Source: Treponema parvum (lineage in GTDB: Bacteria; Spirochaetota; Spirochaetia; Treponematales; Treponemataceae). From it: a stretch of DNA of 64,000 bases. Made by a program: the position numbers and the translations under genes. Location: the NCBI RefSeq assembly GCF_017893945.1, contig NZ_CP054257.1:558001-622000 (forward strand), in the 5' to 3' direction. Below, one piece after another: positions 8,068 to 16,703 of this stretch (within the stretch, counting starts at the first letter, position 1; each line of letters starts with the position of its first letter). The notes below the pieces were generated by a model that did no database searches, was not told where the DNA came from, and was given only the letters and a program-made list of their open reading frames with translations.

Positions 8068-8082
8068 TATTGAGTGGGAGTA
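8068..8082 (+). repeat. Putative att core, right copy
   Basis: Identical to 4775-4789 and still spelling I-E-W-E-stop of GMP synthase, but without the preceding guaA codons found at the left end. This is the pattern expected of a duplicated integration core. Confidence 0.7.
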
Positions 8083-8118
8083 ATGAAGGCGGTACTCTAA
8101 AATAAGGGGAGGTTCATT

Positions 8119-9174
8119 ATGACAGCAAAAACTCTCAAAAAAAAAGCAATGGTACCCTTATTCTTGCTGCTTTTGCTTTTATCGCCGGCTGTTTATGCTC
8201 AAACAAAGGGTGTGCCGGAACAAGAATTCGTCATTGCTTTTCATGCAATTGTAAATACCGACAAAACAGGTAAAAACCTCATAAAAGAGCTGCCCGGCTT
8301 ACAAAAACGGAGAATCAACACGCTTTTTCTTCAAATAGGCTACAACTATCAATGGAAAAGCGACCCAAAACTCTATAACAAATACGTGCTTTCCGAAACC
8401 GTCGCACGCGAAATTGCAGCCGAATGCCGCAGGCTTTCCATCGACCTCATCCCGGAAATAAACTGCCTCGGCCATCAATCGTGGAAAAACGAAACCTTTG
8501 CCCTGCTCAGAGCTTACCCCGAACTGGACGAAACGCCGGGCCTCTACCCCGGCAATAAGGGTATTTATTGCCGAAGCCTCTGCTCTTCCAATGAAAAAGT
8601 TTACACAATTTTATTCGATTTAATCGACGAAATTACCGAAGTTTTTTCGGTAAAAAAAATACACGTCGGCTTGGACGAGGTGTTTTTGATAGGCGAAGAT
8701 AGCTGCCCTCTTTGCCGCGGAAAAGACAAGGCCGAGCTGTTTGCCGGCGCTGTGAACAGACTATACGATCACTGTGTCAAAAAACGGAGACTTACAATGT
8801 ATATGTGGGGCGACCGCCTCATCGACAGCGAGGATGAAGAAAGCGTTTATAAGGGCGAATACGAAAGCTCGTGTAACGGCACCTATCCCGCCGTCGATCT
8901 TATTCCCAAAGACATTATCATCTGCGACTGGCACTACGACGAACTGGAACGCTACGGCTCCATTCCCTATTTTTTGAACAAGGGCTTTCGCGTCCTGCCG
9001 ACAAGTTTCAAGGGCATTAAAGCGGTAAGCGCTCTCATCGACTATTCGTTTTTGTACAAGGATAACCCTGCTATGCTCGGGCACATGTACGCGGCATGGG
9101 ACAATTTTACAAATAAGAATCTTGCGCGATATAAACCGATGATCAAAACGGTCGAAAAATTAAAAGAGTACTGA
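8119..9174 (+). CDS. Secreted GH20-family beta-N-acetylhexosaminidase-like protein
   Basis: A 351-residue protein with a strong signal peptide (basic KTLKKK, then poly-Leu, cleavage near AYA at residue 27). The core resembles the catalytic barrel of glycoside hydrolase family 20: 'INTLFLQIGYNY', 'IDLIPEINCLGHQSW' (residues 109-122) and 'KKIHVGLDEVF' with Asp186-Glu187, the diagnostic Asp-Glu pair. The N-terminal GH20 accessory domain is absent, so it is a short, barrel-only member. A Cys-rich segment 'DSCPLCRGKD' follows the active site, as in other clostridial and spirochaete members. It would act outside the cytoplasm on amino-sugar glycans. It has a good ribosome site (GGGGAGG) and starts 36 nt after the island's right att copy. 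Exact substrate is unknown. Confidence 0.8.
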   Translation: MTAKTLKKKAMVPLFLLLLLLSPAVYAQTKGVPEQEFVIAFHAIVNTDKTGKNLIKELPGLQKRRINTLFLQIGYNYQWKSDPKLYNKYVLSETVAREIAAECRRLSIDLIPEINCLGHQSWKNETFALLRAYPELDETPGLYPGNKGIYCRSLCSSNEKVYTILFDLIDEITEVFSVKKIHVGLDEVFLIGEDSCPLCRGKDKAELFAGAVNRLYDHCVKKRRLTMYMWGDRLIDSEDEESVYKGEYESSCNGTYPAVDLIPKDIIICDWHYDELERYGSIPYFLNKGFRVLPTSFKGIKAVSALIDYSFLYKDNPAMLGHMYAAWDNFTNKNLARYKPMIKTVEKLKEY

Positions 9175-9243
9175 TTTTAAAAAGAAAACTATCCGTCATC
9201 GTAGTGTCACTCATCTTTCTGACAAATATTTTTCGGGTTTTAT

Positions 9244-9342
9244 TTATGTCGCTCTGTTTACGCGAAAATCCGACGGCAGAATGCCTGTGTAGTTTTTGAA
9301 CTGCACGGAAAAACTTCCCGCATTTTCATAGCCGAACCGTTT
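9244..9342 (-). pseudogene. AraC-family regulator, C-terminal fragment
   Basis: About 32 codons read KRFGYENAGSFSVQFKNYTG then ILPSDFRVNRAT and a stop at 9244-9246. This is the second helix-turn-helix and tail of an AraC/XylS regulator (consensus GYxNxxYFxRxFKKxTGxxPxxFR). Everything upstream is missing, replaced by a hairpin at 9360-9392. A deletion remnant next to the island; not functional. Confidence 0.75.
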
Positions 9343-9359
9343 TTCTTTTGTAGGAGGCG

Positions 9360-9392
9360 CTCACAAATCCTGCGCCTGCTCGGATTTGTGAG
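9360..9392. terminator. Hairpin with 11-bp perfect arms
   Basis: CTCACAAATCC (9360-9370) pairs perfectly with GGATTTGTGAG (9382-9392) over an 11-nt loop. It lies between convergent remnants and the helicase, with AT-rich sequence after it but no long T-run. Likely a transcript-end structure or insertion scar. Confidence 0.5.
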
Positions 9393-9636
9393 CTCTTGTA
9401 ATTATTCCTCTTATTATATATATTAGCGGAGCACGATCAAAGTAGTTAATGTGCGGATCTTATCTGCGTGTTATGCCTGCCTCTAATGCACGGTCTGTCT
9501 AAACAGCGGCTTTAATTTCCTTGACATCGATATTAAATGTTTTTGTAAGGAAAGGAATAAAATATTTTTGCGTTTCCGGCGGTTCGTCACACAGTATTGT
9601 AATATGCGGCAAGTTTTTCTTGTCGCCGGGAAACGG

Positions 9637-11598
9637 ATGGAAACGGAAGAAATCTCTTTTGAAGACTTGGGTCTTGACGAAAAGACCCTTGTCGCTGTTA
9701 CTAAAAAAGGCTTTGAAACGCCTTCTCCAATTCAAATTTTGGCGATTCCCCGTCTTTTAAACGGCGACGCCAATATCATTGCAAAGGCGCGCACAGGCAC
9801 CGGTAAGACGGCGGCTTTCGCCCTCCCTCTTATTCAGGAGCTAAGAGAGCAAAGCGACCATGTGAGAGCTTTGATTCTTGAACCTACGCGGGAACTTGCC
9901 GTTCAGACTTGCACTGAAATAAAGTCGTTTGTTTTTGATAAATATCCCAGATCGGCGGTCGTTTACGGCGGCGCTTCCATGGGAATGCAAATAAAGGACT
10001 TAAAGCGCGGAGCGGAGATCGTCGTGGGAACTCCGGGGCGTATTCAGGATCATCTTGAACGCGGCAGTTTGAACATTGAAAAAATCGATTATTTTATCCT
10101 TGACGAAGGCGATGAAATGCTTGATATGGGGTTTATCGAGGATATCGAAGCCATTTTTGCAAAGGCGAATCCTTCAAGCAGGATTCTTTTGTTCAGCGCG
10201 ACTATGCCCGACCCCATTCTCAAGATCGCTCATAAATTTATGGGCGAATATGAAATAATTGAAGAAGAAGGAATAACTGAAGAGCCGCTCTTAATTGACC
10301 AAAAATATTGGGTTGTGCGTGAAAATGAAAAGATAGAGGCTCTCGTACGCCTTATAGATATTTCTCCGGACTTTTACGGCCTTGTGTTTACGCAGACTAA
10401 GGTCGACGCGGACGCCGTAAGCCGCATGCTTGACGAGCGCGGATACGAGGCTTCCGCTCTGCACGGCGATATTCCGCAGCTTCAGCGCGAAAAAATCCTT
10501 ATGCGATTCAGAAGCAAAAAAACGCGCGTCCTTGTGGCCACGGATGTAGCCGCCCGCGGCATAGACATTACGGGGTTGAGCCATGTTGTAAATTATTCTT
10601 TGCCCTTTGACGGAGCTACTTATGTTCATCGCATAGGCAGGACGGGGCGCGCCGGTTCGTCGGGATGTGCAGTAACCTTTGTAAGGCCTGACGAACGTAG
10701 AAAACTTAAGTTCATGCAAGCGGCTGTGCGGCGCGCAAGCAAGGGTGAAATGATCGAAGAAGAAATTCCTTCCGTAGATGCAGTTATTGAGGCAAAGCGT
10801 AAACGATTGTTCGATGAGATTAAAGTATCTCTCGGTGTTTCCGAGCCTGCTGAGGCGGACAGTGTTCGGAACGGCATATCCGAACGATGTGGGGAAGACG
10901 ATCTTCTCGGCAGCGTTTCCGATCCTTCCGGGGCAGGCGGTTTCAATGGCGGCGTCTCTGAGGCGACCGTTTTGGGCGATCTTAACGATCCGGAAAATCC
11001 CGTAAAGGCTTCTTTTGTTTTTGAGAACCTCGCGGAACAGTTATGTTCCGGTATATCTTCGAATCCTAAAGAGATTCTTGCGAGAGTACTTGAAAATTTT
11101 TACGGTAAAACTCTTGACAGATCGCGCTACGGTTTGATTTCTTCGGTAAAATCTTACGGAGAAGGCGGTCAGATAAGATTGTTTGTTCAGCTCGGCAGGA
11201 GGGACGGATACAATGCACGTTCGATAGCCGATTATTTTAGCAATTTGCTGCATATTCCCGGACGTATGGTCGATGACATTGACATATCTTCAAGTTTCAG
11301 CCTTGTAAGTTTGCCTGTCTCGGCTGGAAAGAAGGTTCTTGAAATGTCTCGTAAAGACAAGGGTTTGCCTCACATGCATGTTGACAGTAAATCCGGCGGA
11401 GGCTTTGTCTTAAATTCCCGTACCGGTCGAGAAGGCAGAGCCGGGCGAGGAAAGTACGGCAGAGCTTTTCCGAACGACGTGCGTTCGCCGTCAGGCAGGG
11501 CTAAAAGGCGGGCGGGCAAGGGGTTGCACAAAGCCGAAGAGCGTAAGGGCGGCGCCGAACTGTATAAAAAAAAGAAATCCGGCGAGGAAAGGTTTTAA
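9637..11598 (+). CDS. DEAD-box ATP-dependent RNA helicase with DbpA RNA-binding domain
   Basis: An RNA helicase for ribosome assembly or cold-shock RNA remodelling. From the ATG at 9637 (653 residues, METEEISFEDLGL) motifs follow in order: Q motif 'GFETPSPIQ' (25-33), Walker A 'ARTGTGKT' (51-58), 'PTRELAVQ', motif II 'DEGDEMLDMGF', 'SAT', and 'HRIGRTGRAG'. A low-complexity linker with Gly, Ser and Asp follows (roughly 400-465). Near residues 515-590 lies a DbpA-type RNA-binding fold ('RLFVQLGRRDGYNARSIADYF'), then a basic Arg/Lys/Gly tail. Motif II is Asp-Glu-Gly-Asp instead of the canonical DEAD. The upstream TTG at 9568 would add 23 atypical residues. Confidence 0.92.
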   Translation: METEEISFEDLGLDEKTLVAVTKKGFETPSPIQILAIPRLLNGDANIIAKARTGTGKTAAFALPLIQELREQSDHVRALILEPTRELAVQTCTEIKSFVFDKYPRSAVVYGGASMGMQIKDLKRGAEIVVGTPGRIQDHLERGSLNIEKIDYFILDEGDEMLDMGFIEDIEAIFAKANPSSRILLFSATMPDPILKIAHKFMGEYEIIEEEGITEEPLLIDQKYWVVRENEKIEALVRLIDISPDFYGLVFTQTKVDADAVSRMLDERGYEASALHGDIPQLQREKILMRFRSKKTRVLVATDVAARGIDITGLSHVVNYSLPFDGATYVHRIGRTGRAGSSGCAVTFVRPDERRKLKFMQAAVRRASKGEMIEEEIPSVDAVIEAKRKRLFDEIKVSLGVSEPAEADSVRNGISERCGEDDLLGSVSDPSGAGGFNGGVSEATVLGDLNDPENPVKASFVFENLAEQLCSGISSNPKEILARVLENFYGKTLDRSRYGLISSVKSYGEGGQIRLFVQLGRRDGYNARSIADYFSNLLHIPGRMVDDIDISSSFSLVSLPVSAGKKVLEMSRKDKGLPHMHVDSKSGGGFVLNSRTGREGRAGRGKYGRAFPNDVRSPSGRAKRRAGKGLHKAEERKGGAELYKKKKSGEERF

Positions 11599-11670
11599 CG
11601 CTTTTTAAGAAGCACGCCTTGCTGCCGGCTTATAGGCGTACTGTCAGTCTGAAGTGCACTTGGCGTGCTG

Positions 11671-12612
11671 TTAACGTGCGTTTTTTATAATTTTGTCTTG
11701 TCCCGTCGCTTTTGCATGGCTTACGATCCAGCGCTGCACGGGTACGGCCCAATCGTCTTCATGACAGCCTTCGAGTATGAGCCTTTCATACATATAGTGT
11801 ATGTGCTCGATCACTGCGCGGCGGTTTTCGCCTGTAAGTTCCGGCGTATTTTTAAAAAGATCGTTTATAAAATTTACTGCGTCGTCCGTCGTAAAAAAAT
11901 CCGTAATATGCGACATCATATAGAGCGCAGCAGGAATGCAATTTACGCTGTGCTGCTTTACAAAAAGTACGGATTCCGTTATAGCGACGGCTCCTTCGTA
12001 AAGTTCCTTATTCCACTTCTCTTTTTCCCGTTCGGTAAAATTTTCCCTCTCAAAAAGCATTTTGTAATATGAAAAACAAAGAACCGCTATTGCGACATGC
12101 AGGCTCGGCACGCAAAGATAGTGCGGATCCAGATTGTGAATATTTTTGAATTTTGCATTTTTACGATAATCGGGACGGTTTGTCGTCGTCAGTCTGAACT
12201 TATACACGCGGGCAGCTTCGTTATATGCCTTTGTTATGTATTCTATAAATTCCTTTGCGAACGGTAAGGAACGGCCGGCGCCGAACCGTTGTATGAGCAT
12301 GCTTAAGGGCGACAGCCAGAAATTCACAAAGTGCATGTAAATGTCGATTTTACCGGGAATAAACGGAACCGTATTGTCAAGAGGACTTTCCACATTTACG
12401 ACCGGTATGTGGTAAAAGCCCCATTTTTGAAAAAATTGCAGCACAAAAAAGTTTTTTATTACCGATCCGATGTATTTCCATGAAGTTTTAAAGGTTTTCG
12501 CCCTCCATGGAAGGACAAAATAGGGAAGCAGCCAATTAAAGGATGATATCGAGCGCGAAGAAATCCTGGCGATGCGGCGCTGCAGCTTATTTGAAAAAAT
12601 ATCCGGACGCAT
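11671..12612 (-). CDS. PAP2/Aur1-like membrane protein (treponemal, uncharacterised)
   Basis: A 313-residue protein that I cannot name. The segment 'HYLCVPSLHVAIAVLCF' (around residues 167-183) and, about 45 residues later, 'FVKQHSVNCIPAALYMM' resemble the PSLHV and H-containing motifs of PAP2/inositolphosphotransferase enzymes, which act on lipid phosphates. Several hydrophobic stretches (near residues 25-37, 90-110, 170-185 and 215-235) suggest membrane association. The start ATG has no Shine-Dalgarno sequence. Instead a promoter (TTGAAA 12642-12647, 17 bp, TAAAAT 12619-12624) ends 6 nt before it, suggesting a leaderless mRNA. Lipid phosphatase activity is a weak family-level inference. Confidence 0.6.
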   Translation of the reverse strand: MRPDIFSNKLQRRIARISSRSISSFNWLLPYFVLPWRAKTFKTSWKYIGSVIKNFFVLQFFQKWGFYHIPVVNVESPLDNTVPFIPGKIDIYMHFVNFWLSPLSMLIQRFGAGRSLPFAKEFIEYITKAYNEAARVYKFRLTTTNRPDYRKNAKFKNIHNLDPHYLCVPSLHVAIAVLCFSYYKMLFERENFTEREKEKWNKELYEGAVAITESVLFVKQHSVNCIPAALYMMSHITDFFTTDDAVNFINDLFKNTPELTGENRRAVIEHIHYMYERLILEGCHEDDWAVPVQRWIVSHAKATGQDKIIKNAR

Positions 12613-12618
12613 TATTTA

Positions 12619-12647
12619 ATTTTATAGCAAAAACTGGGGATTTTCAA
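12619..12647 (-). promoter_or_regulatory. Promoter of the PAP2-like gene, leaderless configuration
   Basis: On the minus strand TTGAAA (12647-12642) and TAAAAT (12624-12619) are separated by 17 bp. Only 6 nt lie between the -10 box and the ATG at 12612, so transcription should begin at or next to the start codon. Confidence 0.6.
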
Positions 12648-12789
12648 TTGTAAGATGAAAAAGACGCAGCACGCGCGAAAAACATACAAAAGCCGCTTCG
12701 AAAACGCACTCTAACGGACATTGAGCTGCAAAATGCCGTGCAGAGTATCGTATGCGCATCTCTTAGCGCACCGAATAGGGCACGGCCGG

Positions 12790-13710
12790 CTAGCGGATAT
12801 TCAAATTAACCGATATCATTCCTGCCATAGTCAATATCACTGCGATGATTTTGCCGGTATTTAATTCTTCTCTAAATATGCAGCGGCTTAAAAGAATGGA
12901 AACCAATAAATTTCCCGCAGCGATGGAAGGATACACGATCGACGTAGGCAAATTCTTAAGCGCCAGAATTTGAAAAATATTTCCGAAAGCATTCGGTAAT
13001 CCCATAAATATGCCTACGGCGATTTCCTGCCATTTCCATACGCGAAATTTTACGTCGCTGCGACTCCAACTGACGTAAAGACATGAGTACAAAATGAGAG
13101 TAACGCAAAAGACTACAAACATTAGGCTGAGCGTGTAGCCGGGAAGCGTAAAAACTGAAAAAGATTTGTTAAGCATTTCAATACTTCCGGCGACGAACGT
13201 CATTGAAAACAAGATAAACAGATTTCCGGCATGGGCAGTTTTAGTTCCTATACCTGAAGCGATGATCAAGGCGGCGAGGGTAAAGCCTATTCCAAGGCTT
13301 CTCAACAGCGTAAGCTTTTCCGCAAACAAAAAAACGGAAAATGTTATTGTCAACAAAAATCCGCTGCGGCTGAAAAGAGTCGTCATTCCCGCCCCGTTTA
13401 CGGGGATGCTTGCATCCATAAGCAAAATGTTAACTACATAGAATATTCCTATCAAAATTCCCGAAACGACAACTATAAACATGGTAGAGTTTATGCTTTG
13501 TTCATGAAAGATAGCATGAAAATTTATTTTGCCGATACGGAAAAAATCAAAAATAGTTTTGTTTTTGATTACTGAAGTCAGCGTTACCAAAAATGCAAAT
13601 ATATAGTTTACCAGTACTATATGTTTTGCATTCCAGCGGCACGCATGTGCTACTTTAAAAGTAAAAACCAGTATGAGATTTACACAAATTGCAAGGAGTA
13701 AATAGACCAT
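12790..13710 (-). CDS. EamA/DMT-type membrane transporter, last gene of the hydrolase operon
   Basis: A 306-residue integral membrane protein with about ten predicted transmembrane helices in two repeats of five, as in drug/metabolite transporters. Typical is 'LTLLRSLGIGFTLAALIIASGIG' closing the first half and 'GKIIAVILTMAGMISVNLNIR' at the C-terminus; 'IVYPSIAAGNLLVSILLSRCIFREELNTG' precedes the last helix. It begins 9 nt after the stop of a nucleoside hydrolase and is the distal gene of a six-gene run. From context it may move a nucleobase, ribose or nucleoside, but the family is too broad to say which or in which direction. Confidence 0.75.
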   Translation of the reverse strand: MVYLLLAICVNLILVFTFKVAHACRWNAKHIVLVNYIFAFLVTLTSVIKNKTIFDFFRIGKINFHAIFHEQSINSTMFIVVVSGILIGIFYVVNILLMDASIPVNGAGMTTLFSRSGFLLTITFSVFLFAEKLTLLRSLGIGFTLAALIIASGIGTKTAHAGNLFILFSMTFVAGSIEMLNKSFSVFTLPGYTLSLMFVVFCVTLILYSCLYVSWSRSDVKFRVWKWQEIAVGIFMGLPNAFGNIFQILALKNLPTSIVYPSIAAGNLLVSILLSRCIFREELNTGKIIAVILTMAGMISVNLNIR

Positions 13711-13719
13711 AAGGCAGCC

Positions 13720-14691
13720 TTAAAGTTCACATCGTTTAAAGATGTTATAAAGCATATCCGAAAAACGAAAGCGGTCTGCGCTAAAGGCAAATTCACAGTT
13801 AGGTTCGTCCGGGTTTAGCCTGCAGTCGATAATCGTCCTCCCCTCGGCAAGATCGGAAAGGCCGATCTTCATGTGAACCTTTCTTACGTCTTTTAAAACA
13901 TCGCTGTTAATGACGGCACAGACCGCGAGCGCATCGTGAACTGCCGCTGCATTAGGTATATCCAACGGCTGCATAAGGTTATGAATTGTGATTCTGCTTT
14001 CTATAAGTTCCGCCGCAAAGTTACCGGCAAAGTTATTTAAACTGCGCAGCTTTTCGCAATCTTTTGTTGTCAGGCAGGCAGTATGGGTCGCGTCAAGCGG
14101 AACCCACAGTATGTCGATTCCGCTGTTTAATACGATCTGAGCCGCCTCAGGATCATGCCATACATTAGCTTCGGCGCATAGGGTTACGTTTGCCTGCTTA
14201 TGCCCACCGCCCATGATCACTATTCTTTTTATACCTTTTTTAATATCGGGCATTACGGACAGGGCGACTCCGAGATTAGTGAGAGGACCTGTCGCAACCC
14301 ATGTGACGGGTTCCTGAGTATTGCCGAAAAAATTAACATAAAACGAAACGGCGTGTTCATTTTCCTCTTTGCGTTTCGCTTTAGGAAGAGAAAGATGCTC
14401 TTCATGCATGCGTAATTCTTTACCGTTTATCGTAATATTCGGGGGTGGCGCTGAAATTCTGTTGCCCGCTAAATATTTTACCATTGCTGTAGGGCATCCC
14501 TTATATACGGGGGCGGAACTATGCAGTTTCTCTAACACGCGGAGCGTGTTATCCGTTGTCAGATCAACGCAAAGATTTCCCCATGTGGTACACACTGCAC
14601 GCAGGTCTATGTTGCAAGACAAAACGGCGGTCATAATGGCAATCGCATCATCACTTCCCGTATCTACATCAAGTATGATTTTTTCAGCCAT
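13720..14691 (-). CDS. Nucleoside hydrolase (IUNH family), paralogue 1
   Basis: Hydrolyses the N-glycosidic bond of ribonucleosides to base and ribose. The N-terminal calcium/ribose motif is DVDTGSDDA (residues 7-15). The middle has 'IVIMGGGHKQAN' and 'EANVWHDPEAAQIV' (conserved Glu and Asn contacting ribose), and the C-terminal active-site His is in 'AAAVHDALAVCAVI'. AAGGAG precedes the ATG. The stop lies 9 nt before the transporter gene, and the upstream paralogue ends 2 nt before this start. It is closest by eye to paralogues 2 and 3, so these three are probably recent duplicates. The base specificity cannot be read from sequence. Confidence 0.92.
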   Translation of the reverse strand: MAEKIILDVDTGSDDAIAIMTAVLSCNIDLRAVCTTWGNLCVDLTTDNTLRVLEKLHSSAPVYKGCPTAMVKYLAGNRISAPPPNITINGKELRMHEEHLSLPKAKRKEENEHAVSFYVNFFGNTQEPVTWVATGPLTNLGVALSVMPDIKKGIKRIVIMGGGHKQANVTLCAEANVWHDPEAAQIVLNSGIDILWVPLDATHTACLTTKDCEKLRSLNNFAGNFAAELIESRITIHNLMQPLDIPNAAAVHDALAVCAVINSDVLKDVRKVHMKIGLSDLAEGRTIIDCRLNPDEPNCEFAFSADRFRFSDMLYNIFKRCEL

Positions 14692-14693
14692 TT

Positions 14694-15671
14694 TTACAGC
14701 TCCTTCTTTTGCATGAATATCTTACACAGCATTGAAATGAATTTGTCATGATCTGCAGCGTATGCAAAACGGATATTTTTTTTAGAGGGTTTTCGTCTGC
14801 AATCAATAAGAACGGATCCTTCTCCATAGTCGTTTAGGCCTATTTCTGCATGTACGGCTCGTACGTCTTTAAGTACTGTTTCGTCAATTACCGCACAGAC
14901 GGCAAGTGCGTCATGAACGGCAGTTTTGTTTATCGGTTTATGAAACAGTGCATTTTCATATTCTATTCGGCTTTTTATAAGACTCGCTGAAAAATTACCT
15001 GCGAAACTTCCGAGAGACTCAAGTTTTGCGCAGTCGTCCAAATTGAGTGCGGCGGCATGGGTGGCGTCAAGAGGTACTAAAAGTATTTCGGCTCCGCTGT
15101 TTATTACTTTTTGCGCAGCTTCAGGATCGTGCCAGATATTAGCTTCGCTGCAAAGAGAACTGTTCGCTGTGTCGCAGCCGCCGCCCATTATAACTATCCG
15201 TTCAATATTTTTTACAATCGACGGATCCATGGTTAGCGCAAGGCCGAGGTTCGTGAGAGGACCAACTGCAACAAGGGTTTCGGGACTGGCTGCATTCTTT
15301 AAATACTCAACGTAAAACAGCGACGCCGGCAAATTTTGCGCTATCCCTTTCGGAGAAGGAATACCTTCAAGCGTTTCGGTATGGATACGCAGCTCTTTGC
15401 CGTTTATTTTGATAGGATGATAGTCTCTTTGTTCAAGCGAACGGTTGGGAGTAAGATATTTTACCATGGCGGTATGCGCTCCCTTGTATACCGGAACATG
15501 TGCGTTTAAGGCTTCACTTACCGCCAGGGTATTAAAAGTTGTTTTTTCTACGGACAAATTTCCCCATACAGTGCACAGTGCGGTAAGTTCTACTGCAGGT
15601 GATAACACTGCCGTCATTATTGCAACGGCGTCATCGCTGCCTGTGTCTACGTCAAGTATTATTTTTTTCAT
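14694..15671 (-). CDS. Nucleoside hydrolase (IUNH family), paralogue 2
   Basis: Start chosen at 15671 (MKKIILDVDTG), which follows GGAGG; a start at 15695 would add eight non-homologous residues. The 325-residue product carries DVDTGSDDAVAIM at the N-terminus, 'IVIMGGGCDTAN', 'EANIWHDPEAAQKV' and the active-site 'TAVHDALAVCAVI'. The residue before the His is Val, as in paralogues 1 and 3, and differs from paralogues 4 and 5. Its stop is 2 nt from the start of paralogue 1, so the two are translationally linked. Confidence 0.92.
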   Translation of the reverse strand: MKKIILDVDTGSDDAVAIMTAVLSPAVELTALCTVWGNLSVEKTTFNTLAVSEALNAHVPVYKGAHTAMVKYLTPNRSLEQRDYHPIKINGKELRIHTETLEGIPSPKGIAQNLPASLFYVEYLKNAASPETLVAVGPLTNLGLALTMDPSIVKNIERIVIMGGGCDTANSSLCSEANIWHDPEAAQKVINSGAEILLVPLDATHAAALNLDDCAKLESLGSFAGNFSASLIKSRIEYENALFHKPINKTAVHDALAVCAVIDETVLKDVRAVHAEIGLNDYGEGSVLIDCRRKPSKKNIRFAYAADHDKFISMLCKIFMQKKEL

Positions 15672-15710
15672 CAGCGTATCCTCCGATCCGTGCATAGGGC
15701 AAAATGAAAA

Positions 15711-16679
15711 TCATTTCTTACTGAAAATCTCGCAAAGCATGTTGCAGAACTTTACCGGATCTGCGTTAAAAGCAAAATAACAGTTCCGCTCTTCAGGGTA
15801 GTATCTGGGATCTATTATTGTCTGACCTTCCGCATAATCGCCCAAACCTATATCACAGTGAACATGTCTGACATCTTGCAAAACACTCTCATCGATGACG
15901 GCGCAAACTGCGAGCGCGTCGTGAACGGCTGCAGCGTCCGGAACGGCAAGGGGTTGTAAAGCGTTGTGAATAACTATGCGCTGCTCTATCAGTTTTGCGG
16001 CAAAATCACCGGCAAAGGTGTTCAATGAGCGGAATTTTTTGCAGTCTTCTTTTGTAATATAAGCGGCATGAGTTGCATCAAGCGGAACCCATAATATTTT
16101 CGCGCCGCTTTTTTGTACTATCTCTGCAGCTTCAGGATCATAAAAAACATTGAATTCCGCAGACGAAGATGAATTTGTTACTCTGTACCCCCCGCCCATG
16201 ATCACGATTTTTTTTATATTTTTGACAATGAGCGGATCAATCAAAAAGGCTACGGCCAGATTTGTAAGCGGTCCTACTGCAACCAAGGTTATAGGCTGTT
16301 TTGCTTTTCTAAGAGTTTCAACATAGTATACGGGGGCGGGAGTTTCTTCATGTTTCCGAGAAGCGGCCGGTAAATCCAACAAGTCGTCATGCATTTGAAT
16401 TATTTTACCGTCTATCATGATCTCTTTTCGGTGGGAAGGCGGTAAACGGTTATTTACCAGTCCTTTTATAACGGGCGATACGCAACCGCGATACACCGGT
16501 ATGTTTGAGTGCATTGCGTCCAACACTCTAAGAGTGTTTTCCGTTGTATTTTCAATACTCTTGTTGCCCGCAACGGTACAAACGGCCGTTAGATCTATGT
16601 CTGGAGACAAAACCGCCGTCATAATGGCTACCGCATCGTCGCTTCCCGTATCTACGTCAAGAATTATTTTTTCCGCCAT
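15711..16679 (-). CDS. Nucleoside hydrolase (IUNH family), paralogue 3
   Basis: A 322-residue hydrolase beginning MAEKIILDVDTGSDDA, the same first 15 residues as paralogue 1 except for the residue after DDA. Ribose-binding segment is 'AEFNVFYDPEAAEIV' and the active site 'AAAVHDALAVCAVI'. The metal motif and the GGG loop ('IVIMGGGYRVTN') are intact. AGGAGG stands before the ATG. Differences from paralogues 1 and 2 cluster in residues around 65-100 and 170-175, which line the base pocket in the family, so substrate divergence is plausible. Confidence 0.92.
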   Translation of the reverse strand: MAEKIILDVDTGSDDAVAIMTAVLSPDIDLTAVCTVAGNKSIENTTENTLRVLDAMHSNIPVYRGCVSPVIKGLVNNRLPPSHRKEIMIDGKIIQMHDDLLDLPAASRKHEETPAPVYYVETLRKAKQPITLVAVGPLTNLAVAFLIDPLIVKNIKKIVIMGGGYRVTNSSSSAEFNVFYDPEAAEIVQKSGAKILWVPLDATHAAYITKEDCKKFRSLNTFAGDFAAKLIEQRIVIHNALQPLAVPDAAAVHDALAVCAVIDESVLQDVRHVHCDIGLGDYAEGQTIIDPRYYPEERNCYFAFNADPVKFCNMLCEIFSKK

Positions 16680-16703
16680 ATAAAATTCCTCCTGTCGCCG
16701 TAT

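Larger units (their letters stand above)
4734..8082. mobile_element. Small genomic island at a guaA 3'-end attachment site
   Basis: The segment is bounded by the guaA tail at 4734-4790 and a second copy of its last 15 bp at 8068-8082. Just inside both lies an identical 23-bp direct repeat (4869-4891 and 7950-7972), followed on both sides by loosely similar AT-rich sequence. The cargo is a MarR regulator, two radical SAM genes and a broken hydrolase/cyclophilin-like fusion. Cargo genes use GGA, CGG and ATC codons in a way unlike the neighbouring treponemal genes and resemble Firmicutes genes. No integrase is present, so the element is probably a decayed or satellite island mobilised in trans. 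Boundaries are inferred from the repeats. Confidence 0.7.
9175..9636. other. Intergenic region between GH20-like gene and helicase
   Basis: This 462-bp gap holds the AraC fragment (9244-9342), a perfect hairpin (9360-9392), an AT-rich stretch near 9400-9425, and the region before the helicase start. No intact gene is visible. A TTG at 9568 preceded by AAGGAAAGG is an alternative helicase start. Confidence 0.6.

Noticed and set aside
11665..12072. Plus-strand open frame opposite the PAP2-like gene
   Set aside because: Shadow of the minus-strand gene, with no ribosome site or recognisable protein pattern.
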